From positions 1-42,547 of the IMG/VR virus record IMGVR_UViG_3300045999_007964: 42,547 nt of DNA; one strand, written 5' to 3'. Under the pieces are notes generated by a model. It searched no databases, was not told the origin of the DNA, and saw only the letters and a list, made by a program, of their open reading frames with translations. Source of the stretch: a virus. Both the position numbers and the translations under genes were made by a program. Positions 1-5,147 of the stretch are shown piece after piece. Numbering within the stretch: position 1 is the first letter of the stretch; the number at the start of each line of letters is the position of its first letter.

Positions 1-2
1 AG

Positions 3-296
3 CGCCTCTGGGACCTCTTAGACGAGGTTCAGAGGACTCTGTTCCCAGGCACCGTAATCAACGACGTGCTGCTCCAGGACCCTGCTGTGGTGGGTAGGAG
101 GGTTGAGAGGGATGTTGATAAATCCATTCGTGACTATGAACGCTTGACAGAGGGTTCAAACATCAGTAGAATACCTTTGTCCCGGTTGATAGAGACACCT
201 ATAGATACTTTTAAGTGTTATACTGAAGAGTGTAAGAAACTTGGAGGAGAAATGAGAATCTGTTCACCATGGATTGACACCTGTAAAAAAGAATGA
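3..296 (+). CDS. Hypothetical protein, 5'-truncated by the window edge
   Basis: The frame is open from the left edge to a TGA at 294-296, so the true start lies outside the window. The visible part is about 97 residues, hydrophilic and charged, with Leu/Arg-rich N-terminal part (RLWDLLDEVQRTLFPG) that looks helical and two Cys near the end. I do not recognise the family. It ends 17 bases before the first tRNA and so closes the unit upstream of the tRNA cluster. Its first hundred bases are clearly more GC-rich than the following DNA. No catalytic motif is visible. Confidence 0.6.
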   Translation, partial: RLWDLLDEVQRTLFPGTVINDVLLQDPAVVGRRVERDVDKSIRDYERLTEGSNISRIPLSRLIETPIDTFKCYTEECKKLGGEMRICSPWIDTCKKE

Positions 297-313
297 TATA
301 TTATTATTCTTAC

Positions 314-406
314 GGAGGATTGGCAGAGTTAGGTTTAATGCAGGGGATTGCTAATCCCCCGATACATGCTAAAATGTATCCGTTGGTTCAAATCCAACAT
401 CCTCCG
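314..406 (+). tRNA. tRNA-Ser(GCT)
   Basis: Cloverleaf with acceptor GGAGGAT (314-320) pairing ATCCTCC (399-405), discriminator G406, anticodon GCT inside GGGATTGCTAATCCC, and the long variable arm expected of serine tRNA (ATACATGCT-AAAATGTAT). T-loop TTCAAAT. Reads AGC/AGU. CCA is not encoded. Confidence 0.95.
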
Positions 407-410
407 CCTT

Positions 411-482
411 GGGAGATTAGCTCAGTGGTAGAGCAATGTGCTGATAACGCAGAGGTCGGTGGTTCAAGTCCACCATTTCCCA
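411..482 (+). tRNA. tRNA-Ile(GAT)
   Basis: Acceptor GGGAGAT (411-417) pairs ATTTCCC (475-481) with one G-T pair; discriminator A482. D-arm GCTCAGTGGTAGAGC and T-arm GGTGGTTCAAGTCCACC are canonical. Loop CTGATAA gives anticodon GAT. Four bases after tRNA-Ser; the discriminator region runs straight into the next promoter. The outer anticodon-stem pair is a mismatch. Confidence 0.93.
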
Positions 483-483
483 C

Positions 484-512
484 TTGACAATCAAATCCTG
501 ATCTGGTATGAT
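484..512 (+). promoter_or_regulatory. Sigma70-type promoter for tRNA-Arg, with palindrome
   Basis: TTGACA (484-489), 17-base spacer, TATGAT (507-512). GACAATCA (486-493) and TGATTGTC (509-516) form a perfect inverted repeat with 15 bases between, overlapping both promoter boxes; nearly the same arrangement recurs at 822-854. Confidence 0.75.
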
Positions 513-520
513 TGTCTTAT

Positions 521-594
521 GACTCAGTAGCTCAGTTGGATAGAGCATCTGCCTTCTAAGCAGTTGGTCGGGGGTTCAAGTCCCTCCTGAGTCG
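521..594 (+). tRNA. tRNA-Arg(TCT)
   Basis: Acceptor GACTCAG (521-527) pairs CTGAGTC (587-593), discriminator G594. Anticodon stem CTGCC..GGCAG-like with loop CTTCTAA gives TCT, reading AGA/AGG codons that are common in AT-rich phage genes. T-arm GGGGGTTCAAGTCCCTC. Confidence 0.94.
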
Positions 595-636
595 TTACCA
601 CTTGCACTGGAAAGATAAACCAGAATGCCGTGGTAA
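595..636 (+). ncRNA. Structured RNA hairpin, copy A of a repeated tRNA-spacer element
   Basis: Starts at the base after tRNA-Arg. TTACCAC (595-601) pairs GTGGTAA (630-636); inside, GCA (604-606) pairs TGC (626-628) and CTGG (607-610) pairs CCAG (620-623), closing a 9-base loop AAAGATAAA. The apical 19 bases ctggaaagataaaccagaa recur exactly at 5112-5130, where the outer stem has different bases but still pairs. Conserved loop plus compensated stem suggests a functional RNA, possibly a processing signal. Class unknown. Confidence 0.65.
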
Positions 637-738
637 GATAGAGGCTACGTCCCTGTTATATCCTTGAGGTATATCACACGTAGTCCATCAATAACACCCC
701 TCAAGCCTATCAACGATGCTCAAACAGAGGGGTCACTA
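637..738 (+). other. tRNA spacer with two further hairpins
   Basis: No gene seen. GGCTACGT (643-650) pairs ACGTAGTCC (678-686, one bulged T), enclosing a hairpin TATATCC / GGTATAT with a TTGA loop (657-674). ACCCCTC (696-702) pairs GAGGGGT (727-733). Together with copy A this makes about 140 bases of structured spacer, reminiscent in position of the non-tRNA stable RNAs encoded in the T4 tRNA cluster, but no homology is claimed. Confidence 0.4.
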
Positions 739-820
739 GTCGATGTGGCGGAATTGGTAGACGCGCTGGGTTTAGGTTCCAGTAGATTAATCTGTGAAGG
801 TTCAAGTCCTTTCATCGACA
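739..820 (+). tRNA. tRNA-Leu(TAG)
   Basis: Acceptor GTCGATG (739-745) pairs CATCGAC (813-819), discriminator A820. Anticodon stem CTGGG/TCCAG with loop TTTAGGT gives TAG. Short class II variable arm (TAGATTAATCTGT region) fits leucine. Reads CUN, especially CUA. Confidence 0.93.
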
Positions 821-821
821 C

Positions 822-850
822 TTGACAATCAAACTAAAATAGTTTATGAT
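822..850 (+). promoter_or_regulatory. Sigma70-type promoter for tRNA-Gly, with palindrome
   Basis: TTGACA (822-827), 17 bases, TATGAT (845-850). GACAATCA (824-831) faces TGATTGGC (847-854) with a 15-base gap, the same layout as at 484-516. Transcription would begin a few bases before the tRNA at 861. Confidence 0.72.
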
Positions 851-860
851 TGGCTTATAA

Positions 861-931
861 GCGGGTATGGTGTAGCGGTAACACGCCATCCTTCCAAGTT
901 GGAATCACCGGTTCGAACCCGGTTACCCGCT
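861..931 (+). tRNA. tRNA-Gly(TCC)
   Basis: Acceptor GCGGGTA (861-867) pairs TACCCGC (924-930), discriminator T931. Anticodon loop CTTCCAA gives TCC. T-arm CCGGTTCGAACCCGG is perfect. Reads GGA/GGG. Confidence 0.95.
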
Positions 932-971
932 CTTGGTAGTCGTTATGCAGATAGCATAGAAAGACGCCAAA

Positions 972-1041
972 GGAAGTTAAGTCAAAGAATCGAGACAAGC
1001 AGACAATGCCCTTTGAACTGGTGTAAGTCCAGTAACTTCCT
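972..1041 (+). ncRNA. Degenerate tRNA-like element
   Basis: GGAAGTT (972-978) pairs AACTTCC (1034-1040) as a 7-bp acceptor-like stem. Immediately inside its 3' strand, ACTGG-TGTAAGT-CCAGT forms a 5-bp stem with a 7-base loop exactly like a T-arm. GTC/GAC (981-983, 994-996) could be a D-stem. The anticodon arm is poor (only GCA/TGC pairs), so no anticodon can be read. It could be a decayed tRNA or a tRNA mimic. Confidence 0.45.
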
Positions 1042-1050
1042 CTAATCTCT

Positions 1051-1058
1051 TATAAATA
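1051..1058 (+). promoter_or_regulatory. T4-type late promoter TATAAATA
   Basis: Exact TATAAATA, 25 bases before the HNH start codon. Same octamer and nearly the same distance precede the genes at 22951, 26783 and 31809, supporting use with the phage late sigma/gp33 system. Confidence 0.7.
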
Positions 1059-1083
1059 TGATTAACATAATAAGTTAATCACT

Positions 1084-1389
1084 ATGAGAGACCAAACAAA
1101 ACTAAAGAAGAATGTAGGAACTTGGAGAAAAAGAACTAAAGAACTGCTTGTTGAATATAAAGGAGGCAAGTGTGAATTTTGTGGTTATAATAAATGTATT
1201 GAAGCACTTGAGTTTCATCACATAGACGAAACTACAAAAGAGTTTCAAATCTCTGGTTCTACAAAATCTTTGGAAAAACAAAAGAAGGAAGCAGATAAAT
1301 GTTATATGTTGTGTGCTAATTGTCATAGAGAAGTCCATGCTGGATTTTCACTCTATCACAAACCTTCTTCTGCAAGTATTCCCCTATAG
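1084..1389 (+). CDS. HNH homing-type endonuclease
   Basis: 101 residues. A zinc-binding HNH fold is visible: CEFCG (about residues 31-35), FHHID (49-53) as the catalytic His pair, and CANCHREVH (77-85), with two CxxC pairs that would bind zinc. Lys-rich N-terminus could contact DNA. It sits inside the tRNA cluster under its own late promoter, and its TAG stop (1387-1389) lies inside tRNA-Asn, overlapping the first ten bases of that tRNA. This placement is typical of free-standing phage homing endonucleases, which cut a nearby allele lacking them. The target site is not identifiable here. Confidence 0.88.
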   Translation: MRDQTKLKKNVGTWRKRTKELLVEYKGGKCEFCGYNKCIEALEFHHIDETTKEFQISGSTKSLEKQKKEADKCYMLCANCHREVHAGFSLYHKPSSASIPL

Positions 1390-1452
1390 CTCAATTGGCA
1401 GAGCACGGTGCTGTTAACACTGGGGTTGTTCGTTCGAGTCGGACTGGGGGAG
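1380..1452 (+). tRNA. tRNA-Asn(GTT)
   Basis: Acceptor TCCCCTA (1380-1386) pairs TGGGGGA (1445-1451), discriminator G1452. Anticodon stem CGGTG/CACTG, loop CTGTTAA gives GTT. T-arm GTTCG-TTCGAGT-CGGAC. Its first ten bases are also the last codons and stop of the HNH gene. Confidence 0.93.
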
Positions 1453-1454
1453 TT

Positions 1455-1503
1455 GGATGAACTTCGGTTCTTCCATACGAGTCGGGACCATCATATCCGA
1501 CTC
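1455..1503 (+). other. Two hairpins between tRNA-Asn and tRNA-Val
   Basis: GGATGAAC-TTCG-GTTCTTCC (1455-1474) is an 8-bp stem with one mismatch and a UUCG tetraloop. GAGTCGG (1479-1485) pairs CCGACTC (1497-1503). No T-run follows, so these look like processing or spacer structures, not terminators. Confidence 0.5.
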
Positions 1504-1508
1504 ACCAT

Positions 1509-1580
1509 GGGCGATTAACTCAGAGGTAGAGTGGCACGTTTACACCGTGTACGTCGGCGGTTCGATCCCGTCATCGCCCA
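1509..1580 (+). tRNA. tRNA-Val(TAC)
   Basis: Acceptor GGGCGAT (1509-1515) pairs ATCGCCC (1573-1579), discriminator A1580. Anticodon stem GCACG/CGTGT and loop TTTACAC give TAC. T-arm GGCGGTTCGATCCCGTC. Reads GUA/GUG. Confidence 0.94.
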
Positions 1581-1608
1581 CTTGATAAATAAAAATAAAA
1601 AGAGTATA

Positions 1609-2043
1609 ATGGAAAAACTTTATAAACTCTTGAGTGATGCTCAGTCATCGCTTTTTGTTTTATTCCATAAAACTTGGGCATTTCATTGGAATGTTGTAGG
1701 TGAAGACTTCACTCAACTTCATCAACTCTTTGGTGGTCAGTATGAGACTATGTTTGAAGAGATTGATCGTCTCTCAGAACATATGCGTTATCTGAATGTA
1801 AAACCTCTCAGTTCTCTCTCCAGAATGCTTGAGGTAACTCAGATTAAAGAAGCAGCAAGTTCAACTGGAGCAAAAGAAATGCTTCAAGAACTTCTTGATA
1901 ATAACACTAAATTTTGTGAGTTGATGGTAGAGATTTCAGAAGAGTCTGAAAATCAAAAGTCATATGCAACTGCTAACTTAGTTCAGGACCTAATGGAATC
2001 TCATGGTAAATTTGTTTGGATGTTAAGATCTCACTTACAATGA
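1609..2043 (+). CDS. dps: Dps-like ferritin-fold DNA/iron protection protein
   Basis: 144 residues, all-helical. The Dps signature is visible in the first third: TWAFHWNVVGEDFTQLHQLF (about residues 23-42) followed by YETMFEEIDRLSEHMR, which supplies the His, Asp and Glu ligands of the inter-subunit ferroxidase site. Dps proteins assemble as dodecamers that bind DNA and oxidise Fe2+ with peroxide. It probably protects DNA or handles iron and peroxide during infection in the light, matching the peroxiredoxin at 22345. The start at 1609 is chosen because the Dps N-terminal helix begins there; a strong Shine-Dalgarno is absent. It follows tRNA-Val closely, so it may ride on the tRNA transcript. 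Confidence 0.85.
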   Translation: MEKLYKLLSDAQSSLFVLFHKTWAFHWNVVGEDFTQLHQLFGGQYETMFEEIDRLSEHMRYLNVKPLSSLSRMLEVTQIKEAASSTGAKEMLQELLDNNTKFCELMVEISEESENQKSYATANLVQDLMESHGKFVWMLRSHLQ

Positions 2044-2058
2044 ATAGGATGAAGAATA

Positions 2059-2310
2059 ATGATTTCAATAAGATGCAAAGATTGCAATAAAGAATTAACA
2101 GGACACCCATCAAAAACAGTTACTTGTGGGTGTCCTAATATGGCAACAATTCGTGGAGATAAGATTTCAGCACTTGACTTATCTCGTATTGTTATGCTAA
2201 ACTCTCTAAAAGAAAGTTCAAAAACAAACGTGTTGACCTCTCAAGATATTGCTTGGCAGGAAGCACGTAGACAACGTAAAGTTCGTCGTTTGGATTTTGA
2301 GGTTCGCTGA
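2059..2310 (+). CDS. Small zinc-ribbon-like protein
   Basis: 83 residues. CKDCNK near residues 6-11 and CGCPN near 23-27 form a plausible four-Cys zinc knuckle. The rest is basic, ending EARRQRKVRRLDFEVR. Fifteen bases after the Dps-like gene, so likely co-transcribed. The size and zinc-knuckle-plus-basic-tail layout resemble small phage nucleic-acid-binding regulators, but no family is recognised. Confidence 0.7.
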   Translation: MISIRCKDCNKELTGHPSKTVTCGCPNMATIRGDKISALDLSRIVMLNSLKESSKTNVLTSQDIAWQEARRQRKVRRLDFEVR

Positions 2311-2320
2311 ACCTCCTATT

Positions 2321-2404
2321 GGAAAGGTGACCGAGTGGTTTAAGGTAGCAGTCTTGAAAACTGCCGTGTTAATAGCACCGTGGGTTCGAATCCCACCCTT
2401 TCCG
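2321..2404 (+). tRNA. tRNA-Ser(TGA)
   Basis: Acceptor GGAAAGG (2321-2327) pairs CCTTTCC (2397-2403), discriminator G2404. Loop CTTGAAA gives anticodon TGA; long variable arm CGTGTTAATAGCACCG is typical of serine. Reads UCA/UCG, complementing the GCT serine tRNA. Confidence 0.95.
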
Positions 2405-2466
2405 TTTTAAGTTAAGTTACAAATTTAACAATTTCTTCAACAGTGTTACGATATGAACACAAAAAG

Positions 2467-2499
2467 TTGACGTTGAAATACCTGTGATTAGTATATAAT
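2467..2499 (+). promoter_or_regulatory. Possible promoter ahead of the 2520-4663 unit
   Basis: The 115-base gap after tRNA-Ser holds TTGACG (2467-2472) and TATATAAT (2492-2499). Spacing to TATAAT is 21, to TATATA 19, or 16 to TAGTAT (2489-2494), so the fit is weaker than for other promoters in the window. Confidence 0.4.
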
Positions 2500-2519
2500 A
2501 GTATCACCGGGACAAACCT

Positions 2520-2669
2520 ATGGATCAACACACCTATGATAATTGGGTGAAGATCAAGGCAACTTTTGAAGCCTCTGGCAACACCAATAATATGTTTTAT
2601 TACCGAGCATGTGAAATTGTAAAAACCAAAAGAGACCCTCTTGCAAAGTTTCTTGGAGATGAGAAATGA
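2520..2669 (+). CDS. Hypothetical 49-residue protein
   Basis: ATG at 2520, TGA at 2667-2669 overlapping the next gene's ATG (ATGA). Soluble and charged, with YYRACEIVKTKRDPLAKFL in the C-terminal half. The start-stop overlap and the promoter-like sequence upstream support a real gene. Function unknown. Confidence 0.6.
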   Translation: MDQHTYDNWVKIKATFEASGNTNNMFYYRACEIVKTKRDPLAKFLGDEK

Positions 2670-2869
2670 TGCACGAACAAGAAGAATTTATCACACGTTC
2701 TGAAGTTCAGGAGATGATTGATGCAGCAATACGACGACACAACCGTAATGCTTCTATCATTAGTATGTGCGTCGGTTGGGTGGTTCTTGCTTTATTTGCT
2801 GAGGGATTGTTGAGATTGGTTGGAGTTATTCCTCCTTTACTGCCATGGCTCAAAATCACTTTGAACTAA
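2666..2869 (+). CDS. Single-pass membrane protein, hypothetical
   Basis: 67 residues: an acidic N-terminus with a basic patch (AAIRRHNRN), then a hydrophobic segment SIISMCVGWVVLALFAEGLL and a second short one to LPWL. Overlaps both neighbours (ATGA upstream; 25 bases downstream). Function unknown. Confidence 0.6.
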   Translation: MMHEQEEFITRSEVQEMIDAAIRRHNRNASIISMCVGWVVLALFAEGLLRLVGVIPPLLPWLKITLN

Positions 2870-3135
2870 TTTTTTTAGTTCCATGGTTTGTTCTTGTGGT
2901 CATTGCTGTTTCTATGTTTGTCCAAGGTTGGATGATTATGAATGCTCATCGTGGGTATTCTAAAAGTCCAAAGGTAAAACATCCAGAATTAAACGACGTT
3001 AAAGCAGGAGACCCTTTACTAGTGGTTAAATTCACAGAAGAAGACATTCAAGAACTACAACAGAGAATTCTCCAACAAAAAATGGATGAACTCTTTGAAG
3101 AACCATCTACTTATGAGGATGAGGAAGATGAGTAA
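2845..3135 (+). CDS. Membrane-anchored protein with acidic tail
   Basis: 96 residues. One transmembrane segment (LIFLVPWFVLVVIAVSMFVQ, about residues 8-27), then a soluble domain containing KHPEL and PLLVVKFTEED, and a strongly acidic end (YEDEEDE). The layout, including HPE, a hydrophobic VxF strand and a Glu/Asp tail, is shared with the protein at 35908-36141, so the two look like distant paralogues. The tail suggests interaction with a basic partner or cations. Family not recognised. Confidence 0.7.
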   Translation: MAQNHFELIFLVPWFVLVVIAVSMFVQGWMIMNAHRGYSKSPKVKHPELNDVKAGDPLLVVKFTEEDIQELQQRILQQKMDELFEEPSTYEDEEDE

Positions 3136-3223
3136 AACAATTTACACTGCAATGACTATTTTTGGTATTATAGGATTATTTGTTTTTTGGGGTCTTAATC
3201 ACGCATATCCAGGAGTTTTATGA
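3128..3223 (+). CDS. 31-residue single-span membrane microprotein
   Basis: ATG at 3128 overlaps the previous stop; TGA at 3221-3223 overlaps the ATG of gnd. Nearly the whole protein is one hydrophobic helix (TAMTIFGIIGLFVFWGL) with a short polar end. Size and shape resemble the tiny single-helix subunits of photosystems or cytochrome b6f, but no specific match is recognised. Confidence 0.5.
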   Translation: MSKTIYTAMTIFGIIGLFVFWGLNHAYPGVL

Positions 3224-4254
3224 AAGTAGGATTAATAGGACTAGGAAGAATGGGCGAAGGTATGTCTCGCCGCATGATGAAAGCGGGAATAGAAGTATGG
3301 GGTTATCGCAGAAATTATGAAAAAGCAAACGAAGCATTTGAAAAGGGATATGTGAATGGAATTGCAACTACTATTGAAAATCTTGTTAAAGTAGTTAAAC
3401 AAAATAAAAACGGTAGATCTCAACCAGGTATTTTTCAGATGGTTGTTCCTGCTGAAACTGTAGAGGAGACAATCAATGAGTTACTACGATATTGTAGTGA
3501 AGGAGATATTATTATTGATCATGGCAATAGCAATTTTAAAGACAGTAGGAAAAGAGCAGAACGTCTGGCAAAACTTGGTATCCAATATATTGATTGTGGT
3601 ACTAGCGGCGGTGTTTATGGTTTGGATCGTGGATACTGTCTTATGGTTGGTGGCGGAAATACTGCGGTCGCCACTTGTGCGAGGATTTTTGATGCCCTCG
3701 CTCCAGGAATCATCGCTGCCCCAAGGACTCAATTTGACTCGGATGTAACCTCTGCTGAGTTTGGTTGGTTACACTGCGGTGGTCCTGGTGCAGGTCACTT
3801 TGTGAAAATGGTTCATAATGGAATTGAATATGGAATGATGCAAGCATATGCCGAAGGATTCAATATTCTAAAGAACGCCAATAATGGAGCACAGTATGTC
3901 AAAGAAGGTGATGCTGAAGTCGCTCCAATGGCAGATCCTGAATCCTATTGCTACGACATTGATGTTGCTGAGGTGGCTGAGTTATGGCGTCGCGGTAGTG
4001 TGGTTGGCAGTTGGTTACTTGATCTTACTGCTGATGTGTTACGCAGGGATGGTAGCCTTAAACAGTTCTCTGGAGGCGTATCCGACAGCGGTGAGGGTCG
4101 TTGGACTGTTTCTGCCGCTGTGGACCTGGGGGTTCCCGCTCCTGTTATTACTACGGCACTATTTGAGCGATTTAACTCACGCAATCTTGGATCATTCGGA
4201 GCAAAAATCCTGAATGGTATGCGTTATATGTTTGGAGGTCATCATGTTAGGTAA
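3220..4254 (+). CDS. gnd: 6-phosphogluconate dehydrogenase, decarboxylating
   Basis: 344 residues, the short form of the family. N-terminal Rossmann motif GLIGLGRMGEGMSRRM (residues 4-19), IIIDHGNSNFKDSRKRA around 98-114, the substrate-binding CGTSGGVYGLDRGYCLMVGG around 126-145, GHFVKMVHNGIEYGMMQAYAE with the catalytic Lys, and C-terminal GGVSDSGEGRWT. It converts 6-phosphogluconate to ribulose 5-phosphate with NAD(P)H. Cyanophages are known to carry pentose phosphate genes, which redirect host carbon to NADPH and nucleotides. Start ATG overlaps the upstream stop. The gene closes into a small membrane ORF by an 11-base overlap. Confidence 0.95.
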   Translation: MKVGLIGLGRMGEGMSRRMMKAGIEVWGYRRNYEKANEAFEKGYVNGIATTIENLVKVVKQNKNGRSQPGIFQMVVPAETVEETINELLRYCSEGDIIIDHGNSNFKDSRKRAERLAKLGIQYIDCGTSGGVYGLDRGYCLMVGGGNTAVATCARIFDALAPGIIAAPRTQFDSDVTSAEFGWLHCGGPGAGHFVKMVHNGIEYGMMQAYAEGFNILKNANNGAQYVKEGDAEVAPMADPESYCYDIDVAEVAELWRRGSVVGSWLLDLTADVLRRDGSLKQFSGGVSDSGEGRWTVSAAVDLGVPAPVITTALFERFNSRNLGSFGAKILNGMRYMFGGHHVR

Positions 4255-4363
4255 AGCACTTATTTTTGTTGCCATTCCTTTTGTATTATCTACACTGTAT
4301 TTCGGAACACGAGGAGGATACTATGATTCCGAAGACTATAAGGGAAATGGAACCGCACATTAG
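4244..4363 (+). CDS. 39-residue secreted or membrane microprotein
   Basis: ATG at 4244 inside the end of gnd, TAG at 4361. Hydrophobic N-terminus (GKALIFVAIPFVLSTLYFG) then a polar, Tyr/Asp-rich end (GGYYDSEDYKGNGTAH). Overlaps the next gene by 41 bases in another frame. The conserved-looking polar tail argues against chance; function unknown. Confidence 0.55.
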   Translation: MLGKALIFVAIPFVLSTLYFGTRGGYYDSEDYKGNGTAH

Positions 4364-4550
4364 GCAGAAATATTGGTTTGCAATGTCTGCCTTTTCAAGA
4401 ATGTATGGTGTAAAGACTGCTGCTAATGATATACATATTAAACAGTTCTGTATTGAATGGTCACACTGGGACGTTCATGCTCCTTTACAGGGGCTTGACG
4501 AAACCGACCAATACATGTATTATGAATACAAGAACTGGAGGGGAAGATGA
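4323..4550 (+). CDS. Hypothetical 75-residue protein
   Basis: Start at 4323 chosen because GAGGAGG (4311-4317) sits at a good distance. Soluble, rich in Trp, Tyr and His (QKYWFAMSAF, FCIEWSHWDVH, YMYYEYKNW). No recognised domain. Stop TGA overlaps the ATG of the next microprotein. Confidence 0.7.
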   Translation: MIPKTIREMEPHIRQKYWFAMSAFSRMYGVKTAANDIHIKQFCIEWSHWDVHAPLQGLDETDQYMYYEYKNWRGR

Positions 4551-4663
4551 TTTTTCATCTTGTTGAAACATTAGCAGCAAGTCCTTTCTTTCTTTTTCTA
4601 TGTGGATGTGGGTTGACAGTTGTTCCATTTGCTGGTATTATGTTTATACACAGAAACAAATAA
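4547..4663 (+). CDS. 38-residue membrane microprotein
   Basis: ATGA overlap with the upstream gene, good Shine-Dalgarno (GGAGGGGAAG), and a single hydrophobic helix with CGCG (LFLCGCGLTVVPFAGIMF). The stop TAA abuts tRNA-Pro directly. Function unknown. Confidence 0.5.
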   Translation: MIFHLVETLAASPFFLFLCGCGLTVVPFAGIMFIHRNK

Positions 4664-4739
4664 CGGAGTATCGCCTAACTTGGTCATGGCACCTGCTTTG
4701 GGAGCAGGAATAATTTCGGTTCAAATCCGAATACTCCGA
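4664..4739 (+). tRNA. tRNA-Pro(TGG)
   Basis: Acceptor CGGAGTA (4664-4670) pairs TACTCCG (4732-4738), discriminator A4739. Anticodon stem CCTGC/GCAGG and loop TTTGGGA give TGG. T-arm TTCGGTTCAAATCCGAA. Begins at the base after the upstream stop codon. Confidence 0.94.
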
Positions 4740-4755
4740 TCATAAAACTCACTTT

Positions 4756-4986
4756 ATGAAAATGTATCCAGAACTTTCAGATCTCCAAAAATTTACAGTT
4801 AAAGAGTTTCAAGAAGATTTTGATAATCTAATACAAAGAGTAGAAAATGGTGAATCATTTATTATTACTGATGGGGAAAGAAACGCAGTGATAGTTCCAT
4901 ACAACGAAACCATAAAGTTTGCAGTAGAATCTAAAGTGGATGACGATGTGATACGAATACACACCGACCACGAAGAAGGTTGTTGA
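4756..4986 (+). CDS. Phd/YefM-like antitoxin-fold protein
   Basis: 76 residues. Residues 13-50 read FTVKEFQEDFDNLIQRVENG then ESFIITDGERNAVIVPYNE, which matches the Phd/YefM layout: strand-helix-helix ending in Gly, a strand ending in a turn, then AVIVP. This fold binds operator DNA and neutralises a toxin through its C-terminus. Here the C-terminal part is short and acidic (DHEEGC) and no toxin gene lies on either side (tRNA-Pro upstream, tRNA-Ile downstream). It may act on a host toxin or be a stand-alone repressor; both are inference. Confidence 0.65.
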   Translation: MKMYPELSDLQKFTVKEFQEDFDNLIQRVENGESFIITDGERNAVIVPYNETIKFAVESKVDDDVIRIHTDHEEGC

Positions 4987-5011
4987 CATAGAGTTTCAGG
5001 TCCTCTACAAT
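4983..5011 (+). promoter_or_regulatory. Sigma70-type promoter for tRNA-Ile(TAT)
   Basis: TTGACA (4983-4988), 17 bases, TACAAT (5006-5011). The -35 overlaps the end of the Phd-like gene. CAGGTC (4997-5002) and GACCTG (5013-5018) form an inverted repeat with the -10 box in its loop. Confidence 0.72.
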
Positions 5012-5025
5012 AGACCTGTCTTTAT

Positions 5026-5097
5026 GGGACTGTCGCCTATTGGTTAAGGCCCACTGCTTATAACGGTGTGAACGGAGTTCAATTCTCCGCAGTCCTA
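5026..5097 (+). tRNA. tRNA-Ile(TAT), rare anticodon
   Basis: Acceptor GGGACTG (5026-5032) pairs CAGTCCT (5090-5096) with a terminal G-T, discriminator A5097. D-arm GCCTATTGGTTAAGGC, anticodon stem CACTG/CGGTG with loop CTTATAA, T-arm CGGAG-TTCAATT-CTCCG. The loop places TAT at 34-36, so it should read AUA. Bacteria usually read AUA with a CAU tRNA modified to lysidine. Confidence 0.88.
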
Positions 5098-5099
5098 TT

Positions 5100-5143
5100 G
5101 AGTAGCCCGCGCTGGAAAGATAAACCAGAAGTGCCACCTACTC
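5100..5143 (+). ncRNA. Structured RNA hairpin, copy B of the tRNA-spacer element
   Basis: GAGTAG (5100-5105) pairs CTACTC (5138-5143); GCG (5109-5111) pairs TGC (5132-5134) with one G-T; CTGG (5112-5115) pairs CCAG (5125-5128) around AAAGATAAA. The apex equals copy A at 607-625, while the outer stem differs in sequence and still pairs. It fills almost the entire space between tRNA-Ile and tRNA-Met. Confidence 0.65.
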
Positions 5144-5147
5144 ATCC

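Noticed and set aside
1582-1611. TTGATA-17-TATAAT promoter directly before dps
   Set aside because: The -10 box overlaps the dps start codon (ATG at 1609), so a transcript would start inside the gene. Likely AT-rich coincidence unless dps starts later, which the Dps fold does not allow.
4747-5030. Complete toxin-antitoxin pair at the Phd-like gene
   Set aside because: Only tRNA genes and a promoter flank the gene; no reading frame with a toxin motif fits on either strand.
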